Positions 10,848-39,600 of a DNA stretch of 64,000 bases are shown piece after piece. Under the pieces are notes generated by a model, which saw nothing but the letters and a program-made list of their open reading frames with translations, did no database searches and was not told where the DNA came from. The DNA lies in NCBI RefSeq assembly GCF_018294505.1, contig NC_057803.1:683181826-683245825 (forward strand), written 5' to 3'. This DNA comes from Triticum aestivum (Eukaryota; Streptophyta; Magnoliopsida; Poales; Poaceae). The first letter of the stretch is position 1, and every line of letters begins with the position of its first letter. The translations under genes were made by a program, and so were the position numbers.

Positions 10848-11190
10848 AATTTGGTGCGCAGGTTCATCTGCATCCTGTGAATAGTAAATTCAAAATAATC
10901 TGAATTTTTTCAGGTGGAATATGTTCCAATGCGTAATGTTCGTGTCAAATTTCAGCTTTGTTCGGACATCTGAGGAGCTCATGACAAAAAAGACAAATCG
11001 GTCAAACAATACATGAACAGTAAACTTTTTTACATCCCTAATTTTTTCCTTTTTTGCTAAGAGCTACTGTAATGTTTAAACTTCACGAAATTTGACACGG
11101 ACTCATGAGCATCTAGCATCACAAAAAAAGTCAATTTTTTTTACCGTTTTAAGTATATCCATTGTTCACCTCAAATGCAGATGCACCTGA
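10848..11190. mobile_element. MITE-like element with imperfect terminal inverted repeats
   Basis: The left side GGTTCATCTGCATCCTGTGA and the right side (TCACCTCAAATGCAGATGCACC) are imperfect inverted copies, bracketing about 340 bp of AT-rich sequence with a GAACAGTAAA word also seen in the intron hairpin at 27.1-27.5 kb. No clear target duplication was found, so class and exact ends are uncertain. Confidence 0.4.
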
Positions 11191-11404
11191 GAGTCAAAAC
11201 GCAGCATCCGCATCCGGTTGATCGACACTGCACCACATGAGCCATGCCGGGCAGCCGAGCAGGGGCTACGGAGCACGGGCGATACGTAACCTGTTGTGTG
11301 TGGCGGAGTCTCGTCGATGGCCAAATGATCGGCGCACGAGCACGCACGCACGCGCGCCACACTTGATTGCCTGCTGCTTGCGTCGCCATGGCAACGTACG
11401 TCTC

Positions 11405-11690
11405 CTAGCTCCCGCATCGTCCCGTCCTCTGTCCGCACCTGCACCACGCGCCGATGAAGATTACGTCCTGTCCATACGGGTCGGCACCGGCACCGGCACG
11501 GTCGTCTTCTTCCGCTCCGAGACGGGCTTGCGTTGGTACGGGCTTGGCAGGTGGGGCGCGCTGGACCGATGGATGGATCGCCGTACGTTGCGGTTGTCTC
11601 TGTTCATCTCTCCCCGGACTGGACCGGCCCCCGACCGGACCTGCAGACGCGAGCGAAAACCGCATCGACCGGCAGCAAGCCATTACTGGG
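11405..11690 (+). repeat. GC-rich degenerate duplicated block, copy 2
   Basis: Paralogue of 10375-10670 in the same orientation. The two blocks may be remnants of a tandemly duplicated gene or GC-rich element. Neither retains an identifiable product. Confidence 0.6.
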
Positions 11691-11749
11691 CCGCATGCAG
11701 GTGGAGTTAACGACGGAGCCGGCCACTGGGACGACGATGGTACATGCTA

Positions 11750-11852
11750 CTCCTTCCATTCCGAATTATTTATCGTAGGTATGAATGTATCTAGATGTAT
11801 TTTAGTTTTAAATACATCCGTTTCCGCGATGATTAATCTGGAACGGAGGAAG
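11750..11852. mobile_element. Stowaway MITE, 103 bp
   Basis: CTCCTTCCATTCCGAATTAT and AACGGAGGAAG ends with a TA duplication (11748-11749 and 11853-11854). The interior contains paired ATGTATCTAGATGTATTTTAG / AAATACATCCGTTTCCGCGA, the usual Stowaway interior in this lineage. Confidence 0.85.
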
Positions 11853-12900
11853 TACCTAGCATGTATACTACACCTAAGCCCGGTAGTTTGGTTATCCTTT
11901 TCTCTGGGCGACAAATTTATCCAGCGATCCGCATGTGCTGTTTTGTGCCAACGAACAAGTGCTTGACTTGGAACAGAACAAAGCGAGTAGTACGTGGTAA
12001 TAACCTTCGTCCTCGTTTATTAGTCCCCTCATATATATATAGGGCCACCCATGATTTTAGTAACTAATATAAAACATCAATTATGTGTAGCAAAAACAAT
12101 ATAGTTGGAAACAATGTTGAAATCTGAATCCAACAATATAATGTGTGAAGGGCTAGCTAGAGGCTGTTTGATTTGTGACTAACTTTGTCAAAGATTGCCA
12201 CACCTTAGGTTAGGCAAGTTTGACCAACTTAGATGAGTGTTTGATTCGAGTCACACCTTAGACAAGCCACACTTGAACCACACATGACATACACACAAAA
12301 AGTGTGACAAGATTCCCTTAGATTTGCCAACTTGCGACTCTCATTTTAATGAACTAACCTCAGCCAAGCTTGATAAAAATGTGTGACAAAATGCATCACA
12401 CGCAGGCGCAGCTGGCCTTTTACAGCCGGTCTGGCGTGAGTCGAGCAGTCCTTGCGGCGTCCTGATGCAGAGGCAGAACGCGTGCCATGCATGGCAGCGA
12501 TTCACCGATCGAACACAGTGTCACATGCGCGCTGCTCCACCGGCTGCCTAGACCGTCCGGCATCACCGCACTGCGCCGCACATCGACCAAGACATGGATG
12601 CAGCCAGCGACAGGGGTGTAGTACGTGGCCAGGCGTAGCATAACTGCAGCTTTCCCTTGTTCCGCTGCTGCTGCAGGCCAGGCCAGAGGGTCTGTAAAAA
12701 GTGATGTTTAACGCATTCTTTTGGTGCTACCTGACCAGCTTTTCCTTGTGTGAAGAGAAAAACACTTGAGCATGCCTAAGCAGGCACGCCTGCCTGCTTA
12801 TATATTCAGATTCAGACAATCTGTTCACTTGTTCAGGCTTCAGACGAGCACGTCTGCTCTTTTTTTTTTGAGTAACAGTCTGCTCGTAAATCGGGTCCTG
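11853..12900. other. intergenic, nothing firm
   Basis: About 12150-12400 repeats the words TGTTTGATT(T/C)G and CACACCTTAG, suggesting an old MITE, but no terminal inverted repeat could be closed. No gene is supported. Confidence 0.35.
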
Positions 12901-13520
12901 TATTTCCGCCGGAGCTCCTCCATCTGGACCACCATCTCGCCGCTACTGGGCCGGTCCATTAATGTGGCTGTGGCGCGAGTTTTTCCTCTGCAGTTTTCTT
13001 ATCGGGTTTTCACCTTTCGCAACGGTTTCCTTTTTTGTTTCCTTCAGTTTTTTGTGGGTTTCTTCCTTTTTAATTTATTTTCACCACATGTCTACATTCG
13101 AACAGACTGTGCATTTCCCATATACATAATAAATAAATTGTTATACACGATTAACATTTTTTTAATTTTTTTGTTTTGATGTCTACTCTGCATTTTTTAC
13201 ATACACAGTGTACATTGAAGGTATATATAAAATATACTTTTTATACATGTTAACCATTTTTTAAATGTAACATACATTTTCTTGAAACCCGGGAACATTT
13301 TTAAATGTCACAAAACGTTTCCAATTCTATCAACATTTTTGTTAAATTACACAGACATTTTTTTACATCGTGTTAATATTTTTTTGATTTGAGGTAATCT
13401 TTTTGAAAGTTGAAGTACATATTTTTTTGGAATATATGTATTCATAGTTTTCTGAAATATAAAAATAAATAAACAAAACAAGTAGCAGAAACCATAAAAA
13501 ACCTACGATAAAAACACTAC
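12901..13520. repeat. AT-rich degenerate ACATTTTTTAAATG repeat
   Basis: Irregular copies of (A/T)ACATTTTT(T)AAATG recur from about 13080 to 13440. This type of low-complexity array is common inside degenerate Triticeae DNA transposons, but no ends were found here. Confidence 0.45.
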
Positions 13521-13529
13521 TCCCTGTGT

Positions 13530-14300
13530 ATATTAACTAGTCAGGGGTGACGTTAATTCTGTCGCTGACGAACCACTTCGCTCCTGGAACCGCACCACAC
13601 AGGCGATACACGAGGCGGTCTTCTTGCTTTCCTCGACACCGACGAGGTTGGGTCCTTGTCCGTCCTCGTCTGTCGCTCTAGCGGTGGGAGCGGGCGGGGC
13701 GCCTGGCAGTTTTGCTCCGGTAGAGAAATAGGATAGGCGCAGTTTGCTTTTGAGAGGTGTTGCGTTAATGGTGGGACGGCGCTGCGTCAAAATAATTTGC
13801 TTATGCTCTTCTTTCATCTCGGTGGTGCTCTAATAGGCGGCACCGACGAGTAGGTGGCTCAGTCTTCTTGCCGGTCTTAGGATCTGGTAAGATTTGTGCC
13901 TAATGGTCGATGCTCAACTCTCTCTCGGGTGGCTTTGGTGTCGGCAATTGCGGTTGTGTTTGATGTCTTGCAATGGGGGTGAGTGGATGCCGGCACGCAA
14001 CGACATTCCTCTTCTTTGATCGTGTTGGATGAAGTTGACAGCGCCGGGATCCAGCGGGCACAGGGAAGAACCCCGTCCGATGTGCCGCAAATGCTCGGCC
14101 TCGTCGCTTGCGGTGGTCCGAATCATTGGCTTGAAAAATATCCTTGTATGCAAAGGTGCTCCTCTAGATCTTGGTATGATGGCAGTTTTCCTCTTTCTTC
14201 AACATTGTCTCGGCGACAGAGGAGACGTTTTGGCATGGCACAAGATTCTGCCGAAGTGAAATTCTAGTTTTACTTCTTGCAAATTTTTTGATGCAATATT
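13530..14300 (+). mobile_element. probable poly(A)-type retroelement debris
   Basis: GC-rich sequence with repeated GGTGGCTTTGGTGTCGGCAA-type words leads into an AT-rich tail near 14270-14370. It resembles the non-coding 3' regions of LINE-like copies at 44.9-46.2 kb. No protein motif is preserved. 14301-14690 holds nothing I can assign. Confidence 0.3.
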
Positions 14301-14690
14301 GCAAGACATCTATGTATGTATTCTATGATGACCACATGTGTATTATTTGTAATACATTCATCTAATGGAATATTTTTTTGAAGCAATCTCACGAAGCTTT
14401 TATTCAACCCGTCACAATGTTTACAGGGACGAAGGAAAGACCTTCCGGATGGCCTAGCCATACATGCGGAATATATGATGTGGTTATTTTTTTAAAAAAC
14501 TGGTCAGGCCCATTTGAAGCTGCCTGGAGGCAATGCGTTCATGCAACACAGCAGGCCTAATCTCCCCTGAAAAAAGCAGGGCCTAACCTGGCTGGGCTAC
14601 CTTGGTGGTGGGTTCCCGCACAACTGGGCTGAAAGTAGCGACAGCCCACTCAGCTCCACCGGACTGGATGGTCCACGACGCGGCAGAATC

Positions 14691-15003
14691 ATTTCGTTCG
14701 TTCACTCGGTAACTCGTCGTAACGGACGAACGCCGTGCCGTCGTCCTCTCTCCCCACTTTCACTTCGAGTACACTCCACGCCTTCTCTCTCCGTTCACCC
14801 CTCTTTACTCCACCGTCCGTCCCACCCACGGCGTACGTCGTCGGTCGTCACAGCTCAGCCCACGGTACGACACGAGTTGGTGGTGCATCTCCTCTCCCCT
14901 CCCACTCCTTCGCCACTTCGCTCCCACCCACTCCGGCCCACGGCCGCGCACCCCTCCTCCCCGGCGCCCCGCCCGCGTCCGCATCCGCCGGCGGTGCGGC
15001 GCC
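14691..15003 (+). promoter_or_regulatory. putative promoter and 5' UTR of PIR
   Basis: The 300 bases before the PIR ATG are pyrimidine-rich (CCGTCGTCCTCTCTCCCC, CTCTCCGTTCACCCCTC), then increasingly GC-rich, as in many grass 5' UTRs. No convincing TATA box is visible. A transcription start near 14700-14780 is a guess. The ATG context is GCGCCATGG, close to the plant optimum. Confidence 0.45.
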
Positions 15004-33386
<18,383 letters not shown>

Positions 33387-33700
33387 TTACCAGGCGGATG
33401 TGTGTGTGTTTTTCTTTCTTTCTAGTCTTATCTCGTATGTATGTGAGCTCATGTATTTGTGTGGTTATGGACCTAATGTATATATACTTCTATGTAACTG
33501 TAGTCATTAACGCTGAACCCAGACTGTTTAGTAAAATAGTGTATCTTATGGATCCAAATTGCAATTTGAGCCTAATAATAGCTGTTGATATCCTAATAAG
33601 TGACGTTCCAAAGGACATGCGAGCAATATGTTATTACTTGTATATATCTGTATAGTACTTTAACCCATAGCTGCAAGCATATGTTCTAAAGTGGCAATTA
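33387..33700 (+). terminator. PIR: PIR 3' UTR and polyadenylation region
   Basis: After the TAG stop (33384-33386) the sequence is AT-rich with several near-upstream-type elements (CTAATAATAGC, GATATCCTAATAAGTGACG). No single poly(A) site stands out. The Stowaway at 33708 marks the likely downstream limit. Confidence 0.4.
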
Positions 33701-33707
33701 AATAGTA

Positions 33708-33792
33708 CTCCCTCCGTAAATAAACTAATATAAGAGCGTTCAGATTACTACTTTAGTGATCTAAACACTCTTATATTAGCTTACAGAGGGAG
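33708..33792. mobile_element. Stowaway MITE just downstream of PIR, 85 bp
   Basis: CTCCCTCCGTAAATAAACTA and AGCTTACAGAGGGAG ends with TA duplication (33706-33707 and 33793-33794). The interior ATATAAGAGCGTTCAGAT / ATCTAAACACTCTTATAT is the common subgroup. Confidence 0.92.
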
Positions 33793-34656
33793 TACGAAGC
33801 ATCAGAGGTGCGCCGCTCTCTGATCGCCTCCGGCCAGCAGACTTGCATGAGGTTGTTGATCAGCATCCAAAAGAACTTTCGTATGCAGATGGTGGTCTTG
33901 TATTTCATATAGCACACATGTATTGATGTAGAGTATCAGCCAAAGTCTTGTCTTAACCCTCAAACAACGCCCTAAACTCTCTGTCCCAAGCTTGTACCAC
34001 TAAATTAGCGACATTTATTTTGCGACGAAGTACGATGAACTACTGTAAATACAGTGTCTGCAGCAAACATGACACGTATAGTAGGAATTGGTACGTCATC
34101 TCAATGACTGGGAGCTGCCTCCAAACCTAAACTAAACAGACACTCCGACATGCATCTGCAAGAACATCACGAGACACGAGTTCATGCGCACGCATTCTCC
34201 GCCTGTGTCAGCAACTTTTTGCCTGTCCAACAATGGTGATCAGCACATAGCTGGCAATGGCATATATTGGATTCCGGAGCTAGCAGCTCAGTTTATTACT
34301 AATAATAGAACAACGTACGCACTGGCTTTTGGAGCTGTTTCTGTCAGCCTAAAAAGTCTGAAAAGGAGTGTGTCTGCTGTTAGCGCATGAGTTCGCTACA
34401 AGAAACACCTGACCGCGTCATTCTATCAGAAAGAGGACACAGGAAATAATAGTACTATAATGAAGGGAACCCTAAAGTTACTTTGTGGACGTCCCCGGTG
34501 AGACCTTCAGCACCGCATACGCCATCGATTCCGAGGAATCATTCATGTGATCGAGCAGGCAAAGCCCGTGGGTAGTACTAGTAGTTGATAAAGATAACGC
34601 GAGATAAGTCTAGTGCAGTACCACCAACGAAAAGTTCTTCAGACGACAGTAATGTA
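33793..34656. other. intergenic, nothing assigned
   Basis: No gene or bounded repeat recognised. Short open frames have no family features. Confidence 0.4.
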
Positions 34657-34731
34657 CTCCAACCGTTCCTAAATATAAAATATAAGATCTTTTAAATATT
34701 GCAATATAGACTACATATGAAATGGAGGGAG
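34657..34731. mobile_element. Stowaway MITE, 75 bp, degenerate
   Basis: CTCCAACCGTTCCTAAATAT and ATGAAATGGAGGGAG ends with TA duplication (34655-34656 and 34732-34733). Confidence 0.8.
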
Positions 34732-34739
34732 TAGCTTGC

Positions 34740-35740
34740 TCCGTCCGGTACTCCATCAAGAGAAAGTTGAAAAAGATGAAAGTTTGTCCTTCGATTCTAA
34801 TCTAGATTTTCTTTCTTGGTAATACGTGTCTCATCAATATCATAGTACAAATCAGGTAGACACCGACCTAATAAAACTGAAAAGATAGAAGCCTTTGCAC
34901 AAAGGACCACCGGCCAACAAACAAAATTACAATCAAAACCGAAGAATCCCCTAAGCTTGACACCAACTTGCCTTCGGCACCACCACAACAGCCACCAAAG
35001 GAAAATATGACGGATCACCTCCTCACCCGAGCTCGACGCGGCTCCATTGCTGATATGCAGCTTTGCGGACCTTTAGGTGGCTCACCAAAGGTGAAACAAT
35101 TGCCATTGAACGAATCAGACCGAGGAAACACCCCAGACATGCCATCGAACTCCAGATCTGGCACCCTCGCTCGAAGAGGACGTTGGAGGAGGAAAGCATA
35201 CTTGCCAACTGGCAACCACGATTCCAGCACACGATCCGCTGTCTTTCAAATGCCACCAATGTAGACCACAATCTGCATCCGCTCCTGGACTACCTCTCAG
35301 ACTCCGCGTCGGTGCTGGAGCAGACACCGTTGCAACTGTGGAGTCTGAGGACACAAGTTCACCACAAGGATGCCGCCATCGCCACGACATCCCCGCTTGA
35401 AGAGACTAGTTCCCAAATCTATAACCAATCATAGAGGCGATTGCCTCGTCGGGGAAGGATCCGGAGCTTCTTTGTTCAGCGTCGTCGTCGCCACCGTCGC
35501 CGAAGCCAAGACGTCGAACAACCCAAAACCTGAGCTACTAGGGCCCTAAAACCTAAAGCTAAGACGATCCACACACGCGGGATCTGGTGCCCCCTCACTA
35601 TCAACGACCGAGAGATCATCAGCGGAGGGGGGCCACCGGAGGACGCCCGGAAGGCTCAGCTCTCTTGGTGGCGACTAGGGTTTCTAGTCGCTCGTCTCCA
35701 TAGGGAAAACTGTTTTGAAAGAGGGTCTTTCTAATCGAGA
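34740..35740 (-). mobile_element. retroelement-like GC-rich debris (LINE-like, antisense)
   Basis: On the minus strand it runs from GAGACGAGCGACTAGAAACC, a leader-like GC-rich start often seen in Triticeae LINE copies, through about 800 bases rich in GCCGTCGGCGACG-type words, to an A/T-rich end near 34790. No conserved protein motif survives, so this is a weak assignment. Confidence 0.3.
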
Positions 35741-36651
35741 TTCATGGCTAGCTCTAATGGATTGTGTGTTGATTTGTGTTTTTTTGTCGAATAACATATC
35801 ATATATACCCGCAAACAAAAGGATGATGTATAACTAGTCCAATACAGAGTATTTAGGGAGGTGTACCGATCTAATCAAATATAATGACCTCTTAAGATTT
35901 TGTGAATCAAACATTTCTAAGTTTGATTATATATATAGAAGAATTACTAGCATTGAAAACATTAGAAACTATTTATATAGAAGAATTACTAGAAAGTATG
36001 AAATGAAATAGCATGTTTGCATAGAAAATAATGGTCAAAGTACCATCTTAAAAACAACATCACAAAAGACAATTTGTCGTGCATTTGCCTGATCGAAAGT
36101 GATATATTCCATTGTTCTTCTCCTAACATTTGGGGTGAACAATTGTTTCGGATTACTATGGACAACAGTCTATATATATAAAAACGACCACCATGCCCTT
36201 CGGGCCCCCCTTGTCGGCCATTATCGTGAGAGACTACTATTTTGGGCTGAAGCTTTACGATTTGTATGTAATCGCATGGTTTGTAAGGGCACCATGATCC
36301 AATGATCAGAACTTAGCCAAGTGGACCAATAAAAAGCTTGATTCCTACAAATTTATATATAATGATTGTGCACTAAAAGGCCCGCAAATGAATGACCACC
36401 ATGCTCTAGATCGTCACAACTTGGCTTATACATCTTCCATCTTGTAGACTAGTTCTCATGCATCCAACCATGCATGGTGAAAGACAAATCAGCCATAGCA
36501 TATCAGGTCATTACGCCAATTTTTAAGAAAAAAAAGAAAAAAAGCCCGACCTCTGCATCAATTGATGGTCGTTGCACGTATATATGTACATATGCCATAC
36601 ATATAAATTATGTCTGTTATGTAGACAATCCTTCTTCTCGATTCTCGAGTC
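35741..36651. other. intergenic, nothing assigned (downstream of the bHLH gene)
   Basis: AT-rich and without coding features. The 3' UTR of the minus-strand bHLH gene should begin at 36651 and run leftwards, but I see no decisive poly(A) signal. Confidence 0.4.
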
Positions 36652-39600
36652 TTAATAATTGTTGCCGCCACTGTTGTTGTTGTTGCTGCTATGTTGGTAC
36701 AGTGCAGAGTTGAGTCTTCCTACAATCTCCTCTATGTTGACGGTAAAGCCCTCTTCCACCTGAATGGTAAAGTTAGTCGATCCACATGAATTTAAAGCCA
36801 TAGCCTAACAGATGTAGCTGGTCATGTTTATTTCTCATGTATGTAGATATGTATATAACATCCACAATTAGAAAATACTAAAATGATTTCTGGTGTTGCT
36901 CTGAAGAGATTGATGCTTACTACCACATGCCTTCAGACCGAAGTTCCACTCCTTTTACAATTGTGTCCACCAAACATTTTGAAGTTTATTGTCCAAAAAG
37001 AAAGAATATCTAAAACATTAAGTCAACAATACTAGATTTATAATGAAATATACCTTAAACGCGCATAGTTTTTGTAATGTTAGGCAACATGTTTGTGCAT
37101 TAATTGGTGGTCAAATTATCATCTTGAAGAATGTGCCATGTCCTAATTAGATTTTGGATCGGAGAAAGTACTATTTGAATATTAGGAAACCTTAAATCCA
37201 CTACAATTAATTCTAAATGAAACAATCTAAAGTTTTTTTAAGTGTCAAGGATATTTTGAGTTGCTACTTAACAGTTACCTTGTCTTACTATCTTATACTT
37301 TGCATGTATGCATGTTATAGATTGGTAAACTTGTATATTTATGTATTTATTAAAAAAAACTAGAGTGGACATGGAGGATAGTGAAAATAAAGATGTATCC
37401 ACCCTTTGTAGAAAATGCATTTTACATTACCAATGTCGTCATCAACATATTGCTATTTCTAAGCAGGGCCGGCCCTGGGTAGGGGCAAGAAGTGCGACGC
37501 CCTAGGGCCCCACCTGATGAGGGGCCCCAACCTGTGTGGTACGTACGCTATACAGCCCATCGTTTTATTGTTCAGCCAATCGTTTCTTCAAATAGAGTTC
37601 GGATTCCATCGATCTAACCAAGGGGCTAACGCCACAGCCGTTGTTTCTTCTCCCCGCGTCTATCTTCTCGTTCTCCGTTCCGCCCCTCTTCCGAAGCACC
37701 TAGCAATATTATGACTGGTTCCGTTGATCACCCTTAAATTTTTCATCACTACTACTCATACCTTATGGATTTCTCTTTTTTTTCCTGCAGCACGCTACCT
37801 ATAAGTATGTCCCATCCTATGAGCAGCCGCAGGGGGTAGGCCAGCCGAACCACATCAGTTATGTTTGCTTTGCAACTAGGATGGACACCGCCTCAAAAAG
37901 TTCTAGTAACTTTTCAGTCTGTTTTCCATTTGATCTTTGTACTCAATTATGTAATTTTAGCTCACTAGTTGGTCTTCTCTTTCTATACAGGTTTCTCAAA
38001 CACGAAATTGAGGATGGAGCGATGTCGAAGATGTTTGGAATTGGCTAGTTCAATTTCTACTTTTCTCCTCCAACGATTCAGCTGTCCCCCCTCCTTTCCT
38101 GCAGTATACGTATAACCTAAAAAGCTTTGTTGGTTGTTTGCTAAAATTTACCATGTCCCTGGTGTATTATGAGATCGTATTTGCTAATGAATTCTTAGTA
38201 CCGTTGTTTAGTTAGATGTTTGAAGTCCGATAAACTTTTGTGATATATATCAGTATGAATGAAATTATTGACTATGTCTTTCAAAAAGAAATGTCTTTCT
38301 TCATGGGGGCCACTTTTGAAGCTCGCCCCGGGCCTCGGAAAAGTCAGGACCGGCCCTGTTTCTAAGTCATCGCTAAGAATCAGCTGATCTAAGTTCAAGA
38401 TTCATACATGTAAGAAAAGGTTGACAACATCTGATGCTATCAATGTCGATTGACTATTTGTAAGTTGATATAGCCCCCAAAAGAAACTCCAGCAGCACCC
38501 CTGAGAGAGAGAGAGAGAGATGCCGGCCGTGTGTGTGTGTTGGGGGGGGGGGGGGGGGGGGGGGCTCGTGCGTGTATATAGTACATATTCTCACAGGACT
38601 CTTGCACTCTCTACAAGTAACTATTTGATCATTTATTTCTTACAATATAATGAAATACTAAATCGTCAACATAGTGTAATACTACCATGTTCCTAGACAC
38701 TGGAAAAAAACTAATGAATTGTAAATATCGCAAATTGAACTGCTGAAACGCAACGCTGGCTTCCAGAAATCAATGGGTAGTGTACAACATAATCTAACTA
38801 GTCTTGACTACTCCCACACACAAAAACTAGTTTTGACTACATTAGCAATATGATTGGCATTAACAAAGAATATATGGTACCTAGTAAATGAAAGTAAGGT
38901 TTAACTCTTACTTGATCTTATATTAGTTTGCGCATTCGTGATCTAAAATATCTATATTAGTTTACAGAGGAAGTAGAATCCATTGTCGACTCTTCTTTCC
39001 CTTCACATCATCTAGAGTCGACAATATTTCGCAAAAAAATCTAGAGTCGACAATAAACATATTTATATGATAAGGTCTTAGTTGGATTGACTGTATATAT
39101 CGTAGGAAATTTAAAACATAGGACTGGGATGATATTTTTTTTAGAAAAGGAGGATGACCCCGGGCCTTTGCATCTGGAAGATGCATGCAGCCACTTTATT
39201 AATGATTCACAAAGACAATACAAAGTAATACATCAATATGTCTGAAGCCGCCATCTTGGCAACATCTGTCGCTACTCCTATCCATTCATGAAGGGGTGCA
39301 GAGAGTGTGAGCCGAATACCCCGACCTCTCACCTAAGCCTAACATCTAAAGCCGAAGGTCCCAACCTAGCCACATACCAGGTCTGGGGCACAAGGCGGAT
39401 CAGCGAATCCGGCCGCCACCATAATAGCGCCTCCAGCGAGGGGTGGCCGTGCCTCCGCTGTCGCCGCCGGGATCCCGCCGCACCTTGCCACCGAATCACT
39501 GTCATGATGTGTGTCGCCGCCTCCACCAGAGGGGTTCTCCGCCCCCGGGCGAGGAAAAAATGCCCCGCCGCCGCCATCATAGCTGACCGCACAGGCTTCG

